From assembly GCF_017948675.1 (NCBI RefSeq), contig NZ_JAGFBU010000001.1:124001-188000 (forward strand): a DNA stretch of 64,000 nucleotides, read 5' to 3'. This stretch comes from Flavobacterium flabelliforme. Its GTDB lineage: Bacteria; Bacteroidota; Bacteroidia; Flavobacteriales; Flavobacteriaceae. Position numbers and translations under genes: made by a program. Positions 38,650-47,841 of this stretch are shown piece after piece; the first letter of the stretch is position 1, and each line of letters opens with the position of its first letter. The notes beneath the pieces were generated by a model that worked only from the letters and a program-made list of their open reading frames with translations, was not told the origin of the DNA and did not search any database.

Positions 38650-39963
38650 ATGAGAACGAAGTCTTTAAAAAAGAATAAAATAAATGTAATCACTCTTGGA
38701 TGTTCTAAGAACGTATATGACAGTGAAGTACTTATGGGTCAACTTCGCGCGAGCGGAAAAGAGGTGACGCATGAAGCTCCAGAAGCTGAAGAAGGAAATA
38801 TAATTGTAATTAATACTTGTGGATTTATAGACAATGCCAAAGCAGAATCTGTAAATATGATACTAGAATATGCAGATAAAAAAGAAAAAGGACTAGTAGA
38901 CAAAGTATTTGTTACTGGATGTTTATCGGAACGTTATAGACCGGATTTAGAAAAAGAAATCCCTAACGTAGATCAATTTTTTGGAACTACTGAACTACCT
39001 GCATTGTTGAAAGCTTTGGGAGCCGATTATAAACATGAATTGTTAGGAGAACGTTTGACAACTACTCCTAAAAATTATGCTTACTTAAAAATATCTGAAG
39101 GATGTGACAGACCTTGTAGTTTTTGTGCTATTCCTTTGATGCGAGGTAAAAACGTATCGCAAACCATTGAAAAATTGGTAAAAGAGTCTGAAGGTTTAGC
39201 AAAGAACGGTGTAAAAGAACTAATTCTTATTGCTCAAGATTTAACTTATTATGGTTTAGATATCTATAAAAAAAGAGCTTTAGGTGAATTATTAGAAGCT
39301 TTAGTTAAAGTTGAAGGTATTGAATGGATTCGTTTGCATTATGCATTTCCTACAGGCTTCCCGATGGACGTTTTAGAAATTATGAAACGTGAACCAAAAA
39401 TTTGTAATTATTTAGACATTCCATTGCAACACATTTCAGATTCTATTTTGAAATCGATGCGTCGTGGAACAACACAAGATAAAACAACAAAATTATTAAA
39501 AGAATTTCGTGCTGCAGTTCCAGGAATGGCCATAAGAACTACTTTGATTGTTGGTTATCCTGGAGAAACACAAGAAGACTTTAATACTCTAAAAGATTTT
39601 GTACAAGAAATGAAGTTTGACAGAATGGGATGTTTTGCTTATTCTCATGAAGAAAATACTCATGCTTATGTACTAGAAGATGATGTTCCTGATGCGGTAA
39701 AACAAGAACGAGCTAATGAAATCATGGAATTACAGTCTCAAATTTCATGGGATTTAAACCAAGAAAAAATAGGTCAAACATTCAAATGTATCATTGATAG
39801 AAAAGAAGGCGCACATTTTGTAGGTCGCACTGAATTTGATAGTCCAGATGTAGATAATGAAGTGTTAATAGATGCTTCAAAATATTACTTAAAAACAGGT
39901 GACTTTGCTTTGATAAAAATTATTGAGGCAACTGAATTTGATCTTTATGGTGAACCTGCTTAA
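38650..39963 (+). CDS. rimO: Ribosomal protein S12 methylthiotransferase RimO
   Basis: A 437-residue radical-SAM enzyme that adds a methylthio group to the conserved Asp of ribosomal protein S12. The N-terminal UPF0004 domain carries three cluster cysteines (TLGCSKNVYDSE, INTCGFIDNA, VTGCLSERY). The radical SAM triad is in EGCDRPCSFCAIPLMRG. PLQHISDSILKSMRRG and the C-terminal TRAM-like RNA/protein-binding domain complete the family layout. RimO rather than MiaB is supported by the LGCSKN opening and the length. The next two genes follow at 32 and 30 bp, so it may head a three-gene operon. Confidence 0.95.
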   Translation: MRTKSLKKNKINVITLGCSKNVYDSEVLMGQLRASGKEVTHEAPEAEEGNIIVINTCGFIDNAKAESVNMILEYADKKEKGLVDKVFVTGCLSERYRPDLEKEIPNVDQFFGTTELPALLKALGADYKHELLGERLTTTPKNYAYLKISEGCDRPCSFCAIPLMRGKNVSQTIEKLVKESEGLAKNGVKELILIAQDLTYYGLDIYKKRALGELLEALVKVEGIEWIRLHYAFPTGFPMDVLEIMKREPKICNYLDIPLQHISDSILKSMRRGTTQDKTTKLLKEFRAAVPGMAIRTTLIVGYPGETQEDFNTLKDFVQEMKFDRMGCFAYSHEENTHAYVLEDDVPDAVKQERANEIMELQSQISWDLNQEKIGQTFKCIIDRKEGAHFVGRTEFDSPDVDNEVLIDASKYYLKTGDFALIKIIEATEFDLYGEPA

Positions 39964-39995
39964 AATTTATTCTAATTGATTTAAAAAAGCTAATT

Positions 39996-40466
39996 ATGAA
40001 ACTATTACAATCCATTTTTATTATTCTAGTTGTATTTTTATTTTCTACTACTGTTTCCGCACAATATGGAAATGGTGGATATAATAACGGTTACGGAAAC
40101 AATTATGGTAGTAATCGTCGAATGAATAGCGGCATGGATCAATCAATGTCTCAACAAAAACCAAAGGAAATACCTGTTGAAGTAACCGTTGCTAAAATTA
40201 TTGAGCGCATAAAACCAGAATTAAATCTAGATGAACTTCAAGCAATTGCGATTTCTAACATTTTGACCGAAAATATTAGAACACAAGGAATGCTTATTAA
40301 AGCTGAAGTAAGTCAAGACGATAAAATGGCAAATATTAAAGCCCTATCAGAAGCAACAGACAGAAAAATCATGGAGTTGCTGAATAAAGAGCAAAAAGAA
40401 AAATATACTGCTTTGAATCAAGAAGCAAATAGTCCTAAAAAATCTAAGAAGAAAAAGTCTGAATAA
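39996..40466 (+). CDS. Small secreted protein with YGN-rich N-terminus
   Basis: A 156-residue protein: signal peptide (MKLLQSIFIILVVFLFSTTVSAQ), a short YGNGGYNNGYGNNYGSN segment echoing the YGN lipoprotein at 35798, then about 90 helical residues (VTVAKIIERIKPELNLDELQAIAISNIL, DRKIMELLNKEQKEKYTAL) and a lysine-rich tail. The LNKEQKEKY ending is typical of Spy/CpxP-like periplasmic proteins, though the LTxxQ motif itself is not exact. Located between rimO and the amidase. Confidence 0.7.
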   Translation: MKLLQSIFIILVVFLFSTTVSAQYGNGGYNNGYGNNYGSNRRMNSGMDQSMSQQKPKEIPVEVTVAKIIERIKPELNLDELQAIAISNILTENIRTQGMLIKAEVSQDDKMANIKALSEATDRKIMELLNKEQKEKYTALNQEANSPKKSKKKKSE

Positions 40467-40496
40467 TAAATTGTAGCGCTTCGATAAACTATCCTT

Positions 40497-41399
40497 ATGA
40501 GAAATTTTTATTATTACCTTTTTTTTGTAATCTTCGTGACTTCTTGCGCGGTTAATCCGTACAAAAAAACAGAAAAAATATACGATGAAAAACTAAAATC
40601 TTTACAAGAAACCATTTCAAATAAAGAAAGCGTTACATTACCGATGGTTAATAACTTTAAAATAACCGTTGAACCCACTTACTCTGACAATTTATTAAAT
40701 ATAAAAGATTCTATTTCAAAAATGGAACTTACAATTTTAAGAAATGGTGTAAATACTGAATGGATTGGAACGGTTAACTTTAACTTAAGAAAGCCAAACT
40801 TTATTATTTTACATCATACTGCTCAGGATTCTATACAGCAAACTATCAAAACCTTTACATTGGCGCGAACCCAAGTTAGCGCACATTATGTTATTGGAGA
40901 TGATGGTCGTGTCGTACAAATGTTGAATGATTATTTAAGGGCTTGGCATGCGGGTAATGGTTCTTGGGGGAAAAATACAGACCTTAATTCTGTATCTATT
41001 GGAATTGAATTAGACAATAATGGCTCTGAACCATTTTCTGACTTACAAATTAATAGCCTATTGGCACTATTAACAAAGTTAAAAAAAGATTATAATATTC
41101 CTGTTCAAAATATAATTGGTCACTCTGATATTGCTCCTAAACGAAAAGTAGATCCAAGTGTGCTTTTCCCTTGGAAAACTCTTGCAGAAAAAGGATTTGG
41201 AGTTTGGCCAGACGAAGAACTGGAGCCTGCGCCTGCTGATTTTAATGTAGAACAAGGTTTAAGAATCATTGGTTATGACACTAAAAATTTACCAGCAGCG
41301 ATTAGTGCTTTTAAATTACATTTCATTCAAAGTGAACTAAGTACTACTTTAGATGAGAAAACAATTAACACTATTTATTCTATTTACAAGAAGCAATAA
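40497..41399 (+). CDS. N-acetylmuramoyl-L-alanine amidase (amidase_2), lipoprotein
   Basis: A 300-residue protein with a lipoprotein signal (FFVIFVTSCAVN, Cys17). The amidase_2 domain lies at about residues 95-230: the zinc ligands sit in FIILHHTAQDS and IGHSDIAPKRKVDPS, and YVIGDDGRVVQMLNDYLRAWHAGNGSW is the substrate-side hallmark. It cuts the amide between MurNAc and the stem peptide, probably for wall recycling from the periplasmic face. About 70 C-terminal residues beyond the domain resemble the peptidoglycan-binding tail of AmiD-like enzymes. A terminator follows. Confidence 0.88.
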   Translation: MRNFYYYLFFVIFVTSCAVNPYKKTEKIYDEKLKSLQETISNKESVTLPMVNNFKITVEPTYSDNLLNIKDSISKMELTILRNGVNTEWIGTVNFNLRKPNFIILHHTAQDSIQQTIKTFTLARTQVSAHYVIGDDGRVVQMLNDYLRAWHAGNGSWGKNTDLNSVSIGIELDNNGSEPFSDLQINSLLALLTKLKKDYNIPVQNIIGHSDIAPKRKVDPSVLFPWKTLAEKGFGVWPDEELEPAPADFNVEQGLRIIGYDTKNLPAAISAFKLHFIQSELSTTLDEKTINTIYSIYKKQ

Positions 41400-41433
41400 A
41401 GGCTATTTGTAAAAAGACAAAAAAATAAAATTG

Positions 41434-41482
41434 TAAAAAAACGAGAGTAGAATTGGTTTAACCTCTTCTACTCTCGTTTTTT
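41434..41482. terminator. Bidirectional terminator between amidase and dehydrogenase
   Basis: A long stem (AAAAACGAGAGTAGAA paired with TTCTACTCTCGTTTTT) encloses a 13-base loop and has A/T tracts on both sides. It separates two convergent genes. Confidence 0.85.
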
Positions 41483-41499
41483 ATTTTTAAAATATTTAA

Positions 41500-42852
41500 T
41501 TATTCAATTACCAATGATTTCATATTCATAAACTCTTTAATCCCAACTGCTCCTAATTCTCTCCCGTATCCTGATTTTTTTATACCTCCAAAAGGAACTT
41601 GAGAAACTGAACGAACAAGAGAGTTTACAAAAACATTCCCTGATTCTATTTTCCTAGCTAATTTATATGCCTTTTCTCTATCTTCTGTCCAAATTGCAGC
41701 GGCTAATCCATAACGATGGTTATTGGCTATTGCAATGGCATCGTTTTCATCTTTTGCTCTGATCACAGTTGCAAGTGGACCAAAAGTTTCTTGCTGAAAT
41801 GCTATTGAGTCCACACTAACAAAGTCAATTAAAGTAGGTTGAAAATTACAATTTTCATATGATCCGCCTGTAACCAATTTTGCTCCCTGTTTAAGTGATT
41901 TTTGTAATTGATCTGCTAATGTATCTACTAAATCCAATCGCGCTAAAGGTCCCAAATCAATTCCATCCTGCAAAGGATTTCCTTGCTTCAAAGAGGCTAT
42001 ATTAGCTGAAAAAAGAGAAACAAATTCATCTGCTACTTTTTCAGTTACAATAAAACGTTTGGCACAAATACAGGCCTGACCTGCGTTTAACATTCTAGAA
42101 TGTGCAGCTACCTCAGCAGCTTTACTAAGATTAGCATCTTCTAAAATAATAAAAGGATCAGATCCACCAAGCTCCATTACCGACTTTTTAATATATTTTC
42201 CAGCTAATGAGGCTACCGAAGAACCTGCAGCTTCACTACCTGTTAAAGTAATTCCTTGCACAATATTAGAACTAATCACCGTCTCAACTTGAGAGACTTC
42301 TATACTTATCTGCTGAAAAACACCTTCTGGAAATCCTGCTTCTAAAAAGGCATTTTCGATCGCTTTAGCACAACCGATAACGTTTGAGGCGTGTTTTAAT
42401 AGTGTTACATTACCCGCCATAATTGCTGGAGCAGCATAACGAAGAACTTGCCAAAAAGGGTAATTCCAAGGCATCACTGCAAAAACAGCTCCCATTGGAT
42501 CGTAAACAGACATACTCTTGAATGGTGTTTCATAATACACATCTTTCAGCATTTGTTCTGCATTTTCAGCATAATAATCGCAGTTTGATGCAGACTTTTC
42601 AACTTCGGCCACACTTTCTGATAAGATTTTACCCATTTCATTTGTGATGAGTAAGCCTAATTTTTGTTTATTCTCTCTAAGAATGTTTGCCAATTTTTGC
42701 ATCATCTCCGCTCTTTCCTGAAAGGAAGTCTGTTTCCATTTGCTAAAAGCGTTTTCAGCTAATGCAATTTTTTTGTTTAATGCTGCATTGGTTAAAGATT
42801 CATACTCTGCTATTACTTCTTGTGTAAATGGATTTATGGATTTAAATATCAT
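41500..42852 (-). CDS. NAD(P)-dependent aldehyde dehydrogenase, succinate-semialdehyde type
   Basis: A 450-residue aldehyde dehydrogenase. Key residues are visible: the oxyanion Asn in MPWNYPFW (about 130), TGSEAAG nucleotide loop, general base E227 in MELGGSDPFIILEDA and catalytic C261 in NAGQACICAKR, then EETFGP-like QETFGPLATVIRAKD and GYGRELGAVGIKEFMN. It resembles short succinate-semialdehyde dehydrogenases (Sad/GabD-like), which oxidise succinate semialdehyde to succinate; substrate range cannot be fixed by reading. Alone, closed by a bidirectional terminator. Confidence 0.88.
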   Translation of the reverse strand: MIFKSINPFTQEVIAEYESLTNAALNKKIALAENAFSKWKQTSFQERAEMMQKLANILRENKQKLGLLITNEMGKILSESVAEVEKSASNCDYYAENAEQMLKDVYYETPFKSMSVYDPMGAVFAVMPWNYPFWQVLRYAAPAIMAGNVTLLKHASNVIGCAKAIENAFLEAGFPEGVFQQISIEVSQVETVISSNIVQGITLTGSEAAGSSVASLAGKYIKKSVMELGGSDPFIILEDANLSKAAEVAAHSRMLNAGQACICAKRFIVTEKVADEFVSLFSANIASLKQGNPLQDGIDLGPLARLDLVDTLADQLQKSLKQGAKLVTGGSYENCNFQPTLIDFVSVDSIAFQQETFGPLATVIRAKDENDAIAIANNHRYGLAAAIWTEDREKAYKLARKIESGNVFVNSLVRSVSQVPFGGIKKSGYGRELGAVGIKEFMNMKSLVIE

Positions 42853-43211
42853 CTTTACTTAATTTTATGAAATGTATTTTTAATAAATACAACAGTTTTT
42901 TTATAATATCTAAGGTACTGAATTTAAAGAAAAGAGGAGTTTAAAGGAATAATTTTAATAAAAATTTATATGTTGTAACTACCAAATAAGTAAAATTTAA
43001 TAAAACTAAACCATTCGATAATCTTTTTTTCCAGTGCTTAGAGAAAAAAATAAAGCAATTTAAAATCAATTGTGTATTTAATAAAAAAGAATAAATAGCA
43101 TTGCAATTATTGATAAATATATGATATTTTATATAGCGCTTATTAATTTTCAACCTTACTGTTTTTCATAAAAAAACCCGCAAATTGCGGGTTTTGATCT
43201 TTTAATTTTTA
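42853..43211. other. AT-rich intergenic region, no gene seen
   Basis: About 360 bp, very AT-rich. A 70-codon open frame on the reverse strand (42941-43153) is Ile/Lys/Asn-rich without family resemblance and is not accepted. The only clear element is the terminator at 43171-43195. Confidence 0.6.
43171..43195. terminator. Terminator closing the GH109 end of the PUL
   Basis: A compact stem CCCGCA/TGCGGG (43177-43182 with 43186-43191) with a 3-base loop is flanked by an A run and a T run, so it can act in either direction. It lies 17 bp beyond the stop of the GH109-like gene. Confidence 0.8.
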
Positions 43212-44588
43212 TTATTTAGAAAACTCTAAACTTTTTAGTTTATTCCATCCACCACGTGTAAAATCAGGAATTTCAACTGGAGCCGAATTATTATCCAGAG
43301 AAATCTCTGTCAATGGTGCCAAGCAAGACCATTCTGCTAAATCATAAACATCCATATCTAAGGGAAGTCCATTTTGAAGACAATAAATCAAACGGTAATC
43401 CATGATAAAATCCATACCACCATGACCACCAACTTTTTTGGCTTGTTCTTCAATACCTTTTACTATTGGATGTTGGTATTTTTCCATTAAAGCTTTTTTT
43501 ACCTCATCAGGAACAAAACTATGTGCACTTAGATTCTCGTGATTTGGTGCTACATCTGTCCCAATACTTTTAGAATCTAATGCATAACCTTCAAATGGAT
43601 ATTTATTAGCAAATCCTTTAGTTCCGCTTAATTGATACATACGACTGTAAGGACGAGGCGAAGTTACATCATGCTGAATTTGGATTGTCTTTCCTTTTTC
43701 TGTACGAATCATAGTCATCGTATGATCACCGTTTCTAAAATCTTTAACCTCTTCGCCTGTTTTTTCTTTGATAAATGCAGGATTTCCAACCGCTTTAGTA
43801 TCCATAGAAACTAAGAAATTCATTTTGTCTCCACGGTGAATATTTAATGCTTGACAAGCAGGTCCCATTCCGTGAGTAGCATAGATATCGCCACGGTGTT
43901 TTTTGTTATAATCCATTCTCCAGTTGTCCCAATAAGCTCCCCAAAAAGGTTGTAATCCATGAATATAAGAACCTTCTGCATGCAAAATCTCACCAAAAAG
44001 TCCTTGCTGAGCCATATTTAATGTTGTCAATTCAAAGAAGTCATACACACAGTTTTATAACATCATACAATGTTTGCGTGTTTTCTCAGAAGTATTGATA
44101 AGATCCCAAATTTCTTTCATATTCATGGCTCCTGGAACTTCTATAGCTACATTTTTACCATCTTTCATTGCTTGAACTCCCAATTCTGCATGATGCTTCC
44201 AATCTGTAGCAATATAAACAAGATCTACATTAGGGAGAGCTGTAACTTTTCGCCAAGAATTTTCTCCATAAAACTCTTGTGCTTTAGGCAAACCTGCTTT
44301 TTCTAATATTTTATTAGCAGACTGTGTTCTGTCTTCTAACATATCGCAAAGCGCAACAATTTCAACTCCTGGAATATGTGTCATTCGCTCTACTGCACCA
44401 GGACCGCGCATTCCTAATCCTATAAAGGCAACACGTACTGTAGGAATTGGAGCTATTGCTAAACGCAAAACATCTGTTTGTCCTTTGGCTCTTTTTGGCG
44501 TTGGGGTTTTAATCATTTGGGCAGAGGCACTAGCCCATCCTAAAAACAAAAAAGCAATTAGGAAAAATTTAGAAATTGTACTTTTCAT
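43212..44588 (-). pseudogene. GH109-like Gfo/Idh/MocA oxidoreductase (alpha-N-acetylgalactosaminidase type) with one in-frame stop
   Basis: The two halves lie in the same reverse frame and join to 458 codons, close to GH109 length. The first half (177 aa) has a signal peptide (AFLFLGWASASAQ), the Rossmann motif VAFIGLGMRGPGAVERM, CDMLEDRT and the loop IEVPGAMNM. Reading breaks at a TAA (44055-44057) between KHCMML and NCVYDFFE, where a Glu codon (GAA) would be expected, and continues with EGSYIHGLQPFWGAYWDNW, YATHGMGP and GGHGGMDFIMDYR. A single base (A at 44057 on the plus strand instead of C) accounts for it. GH109 enzymes use bound NAD to cleave alpha-GalNAc. A read-through or sequencing error is possible. 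Confidence 0.85.
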
Positions 44589-44686
44589 ATTAAATTATTT
44601 TATTTAGTTTTCATTAAGATACCATGCTTATTATTAGTATCATTATTACAATTATAAAGCTTAAATTATCAAAATATAAATCTTTT

Positions 44687-46016
44687 TTAAGGCAAGGTTT
44701 TAAAATCTATATTCGGTTTGTTATGTGTTATTGGTCTGGTAAATAGTGTTCCTATTTCAGTATAATCGATTTTAAATCCTCCGTTTTTGAGATAGAAACC
44801 TTCTTGGTTTAAGCCTCCTGAATAATCTTTTCTATATCCTTTTTTAGCGGTGTTATCAGCAGAGAATTTCGCAGTATTTACTTCATTCCAATTTCCTTTA
44901 TCATCACAATACCATTGGTTGTAAAATACAACCATTCTAGAAAAATCACCCTGCTCAGGAATAAAATTTTCTAAAAAAGAATGAAATCTTTTTAAATAAG
45001 TTTTAGTTTCTGGACGACTAAAACTTGCTATAATTTCCCAAGTCTGAGTTTCAGGCGCAAAAAAATAGGCTGTGTACGCTGTTGAATTATTTTCTTGTGG
45101 AATGCCTCTAAGTAAAAACTTGTAAGTGTTGCCAGCTACCCAATTGTATTTTAAATAGCTTTGTCCACCTGAACCTTCATTACCAAACTCTCCTACAATT
45201 ACATTTTTCCCTTTTTTTAGCAATTTTATCTTATGCGATTCAGGAATACTTTTGGGATCATCTGTGGTAAAAGGACTCCAAACAGAAAATAAAACTCTTC
45301 TTTCTTCAGCAGAGTTCACTTGAATACCAAAGTAACCTTCGCCAAAACCATTTGCCATAAAGTAGGAACCTATTTTGTCTTGTCCTACAGGGACCATTAG
45401 TTCATTATAATACCATTCTGCATTTATATTTTCTGGAATTTGATAATTCAAATGCACGGATGCTCCTCGCCTGCCCCAATGATAAAAATTATCTTCATTA
45501 TTTGGAACGTAATCAATTTTACCGTCAAAATCCGTACTAGTTACCAATAACGTATTGAAAGAAGGAAAATTTTTCCCTGTCTTGCTAATAGCTTTAATGG
45601 TAAGTGCTACATAACCTTCTTTATTTATATTCCAAGTGCCAATGGCTATTGATTTTTTTATTTGATGATGTATTAATTTTTACTTTTTTAGCGATAGCAT
45701 TAATAGCAAATTCTAATTCTGTTTTTCCTGAATCGATACTAAAATCATTTATTGCAAATTGAAAATTTCCGGGTTTCGAAATTCTAAAATAAACTGTAAA
45801 ATACTCCTTTGCATCGGTCCAATTTTCTATTCCATTGTCTGTAATTACAGGAACTCCTTCTATATGCTTAGAACTGTATGCGTTTCCGGCTAAAGGAATT
45901 GCTATTTGAAAATTAGAAGTTTTTTCACTTCTTTTAAATTCAGAAAACTTATTACTGTTAGCACTAACAATTGTTATTGATAAAATAGTAAAAAACAATC
46001 CATATAAATTTTTCAT
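44687..46016 (-). pseudogene. DUF3472/DUF5077 secreted protein with a homopolymer frameshift
   Basis: The start at 46016 gives a signal peptide (MKNLYGLFFTILSITIVSA). Residues about 25-120 form a DUF5077-like beta-sandwich (QIAIPLAGNAYSSKHIEGVPVITDNGIENW). At a seven-base T run on the plus strand (45653-45659) the frame slips: the original frame ends in SHWHLEYK, while the next frame continues sensibly as KSIAIGTWNINKEGYVALTI and on into the DUF3472 body (GRRGASVHLNYQIPENI, YFMANGFGEGYFGIQVNS, TAYTAYFFAPETQTW). One A fewer in the coding strand restores it. It is probably a carbohydrate-binding or surface accessory protein of the PUL. Confidence 0.85.
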
Positions 46017-46080
46017 TTTAAGTAATGTGCTCATTTGTTAACTATAAAAAACATCTGTCATTATTACTATTCTAAAGTAT

Positions 46081-46110
46081 AACCTTTCTAATTTTTACAT
46101 TAGAAAGGTT
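46081..46110 (-). other. Perfect 12-bp hairpin between susD and the DUF3472 gene
   Basis: AACCTTTCTAAT (46081-46092) and ATTAGAAAGGTT (46099-46110) pair perfectly across a 6-base loop. In the direction of transcription it is not followed by a T tract, so it fits an mRNA processing or stabilising element after susD, or a partial terminator, better than a full terminator. Confidence 0.65.
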
Positions 46111-46134
46111 AAAAACTAATTAACAAACCAACAA

Positions 46135-47832
46135 TTATGGATTCTGTGTCAATGTTCCTGGATATGCATTTATTTCCGATTGCGGTATATATTGTACCAC
46201 TCTTAAACTAGAAGCGGGATAGTCTACCATTGGTGTATGAGGCCCTGGATAATGACGGGTCATTGTTTGACCGTTTCTATAAACATCATACCCGCGATGT
46301 GCTTCAAAAGCTAATTCTAATTGGCGTTCTTCATCGATTAATTGAGCTGCATTTGCAGTTGTTAAGGAACTATAACCTCCTCCAACAATTGCTCTTTCTC
46401 TAATAATATTTAAATTAGTACGGGCATTTTGATAATCTCCTTTTTTAGCATAAGCTTCTGCAAGATTCAAATACATTTCTCCTAATCTAGAAATAATTGG
46501 AGAGTGCAAATGAGAATCATTATTTTGTAAAGAACATTTAGTTACGTAAAACATAGGATAAACACGATTTAATAACATCATATAATCCTTTTCGCCCACA
46601 TAGGTTTTTCCCTCATAGTTTATGGAATAACTATTTTCAGCTGCATCTACTACGGTTAAATTATATTTAACATTAGCAATAGTTATAAAAAAAGAGCCAT
46701 CACTATTTTTCTCTAATGGCTGTTGCAAATAATTGTAACCCGTTTGTACACCACTATTGTCTTTTAAATCGTATATAAAACGGAAAGCTTCCGTTTTTTT
46801 GTTAGACGCATCCATAGTATATTGTGGATCTATAAAAGCCCAACGTGCATCATTTTTTTTCCCTGCTTTGCGCAACAAATCTAAATACTCTCCACTAGCA
46901 TACATTTCGCCCCAACCTTGACCTTGTATGTTTGCGTACATACCACCTACTCCATAAAAGTGATCTTCACCTGAGAATTCTGAAGCAACCCGTTTCACTG
47001 CAAAAATAGTTTCTGTTTGTGGTGAATCATCAGGAGCATAAGTATTGTATTTCATAAACTCAGAGCGAGATAATAAAGTGTATCTTCCGCTATTAATTAC
47101 TTTATTAGAATACTCAATAGAAAGGTCAGCATACTGTTGATTTGGGTTTTGATAAGTACCACTCATGTATAAATAAACTCTAGAAAGCATGGCTTGAGCA
47201 GCTTCTTTTGTTGCATAAGCAGCATTTCTGTTTTCATTCATTAGCGCTTCTCCTTTTTTCAAATCACTGATTGCTTGTTCATAAGTCGCTTTGACAGTAG
47301 CGCGATCCGGAAGTTGTAAATTATCAATACTGTTTGGCATACCATTTACGATTGGCACTCCTAAATTAGTTTCAGGAGCATCATAATAAGGTCTTCCATA
47401 AGCACGTGTTAAATAAAAATAAATCATTCCTCTTAAATAATATGCTTCTCCCAACTTTTGATCAATTTGAGTGCTTTCGCCCTCCTTTATAATTTTTATC
47501 AAATCGCTTGATTGTGAAATAATTTTATAACTATTATTCCAAAAAACAGATAATCTGTCGTTATTAGGAATGTGTTGATAGGAAATAAAAGAATAAAATG
47601 AATCTGTAGAAGTACCTCTAATCATAACATTATCTCCTGGATATTCACCAATACGATGCATTACATCAGACCAACCTTTAAGTTGAGCATAACATCCGTT
47701 TAAAAGTACATTTACCGAAGCTTCTTTATCCGCAAGAATTTTATCTTCAGTATAAGAGCTAAATGGTTCTCTGTCCAACTCACAGGAAGACAGGAAGGTA
47801 ACAGATAGAATTAATATAACTATTTTTTTCAT
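46135..47832 (-). CDS. SusD/RagB-family glycan-binding lipoprotein
   Basis: A 565-residue lipoprotein (signal ends TFLSSC, Cys17). SusD signatures: the N-terminal SYTEDKILADKEASVNVLLNGCYAQLKGW, the TPR-like region LGEAYYLRGMIYFYLTRAYGRPYYD and the C-terminal LNLAEAYAKKGDYQNARTNLNIIRERA, LIDEERQLELAFEAHRGYDVYRN. It caps the SusC barrel and captures oligosaccharides at the surface. The gap to susC is 9 bp. A stable hairpin follows the stop. Confidence 0.93.
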   Translation of the reverse strand: MKKIVILILSVTFLSSCELDREPFSSYTEDKILADKEASVNVLLNGCYAQLKGWSDVMHRIGEYPGDNVMIRGTSTDSFYSFISYQHIPNNDRLSVFWNNSYKIISQSSDLIKIIKEGESTQIDQKLGEAYYLRGMIYFYLTRAYGRPYYDAPETNLGVPIVNGMPNSIDNLQLPDRATVKATYEQAISDLKKGEALMNENRNAAYATKEAAQAMLSRVYLYMSGTYQNPNQQYADLSIEYSNKVINSGRYTLLSRSEFMKYNTYAPDDSPQTETIFAVKRVASEFSGEDHFYGVGGMYANIQGQGWGEMYASGEYLDLLRKAGKKNDARWAFIDPQYTMDASNKKTEAFRFIYDLKDNSGVQTGYNYLQQPLEKNSDGSFFITIANVKYNLTVVDAAENSYSINYEGKTYVGEKDYMMLLNRVYPMFYVTKCSLQNNDSHLHSPIISRLGEMYLNLAEAYAKKGDYQNARTNLNIIRERAIVGGGYSSLTTANAAQLIDEERQLELAFEAHRGYDVYRNGQTMTRHYPGPHTPMVDYPASSLRVVQYIPQSEINAYPGTLTQNP

Positions 47833-47841
47833 AATTTAAGT

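Noticed and set aside
42941..43153. Reverse-strand 70-codon frame between the dehydrogenase and the GH109-like gene
   Set aside because: AT-driven composition, no ribosome-entry or promoter signal, and no family resemblance.
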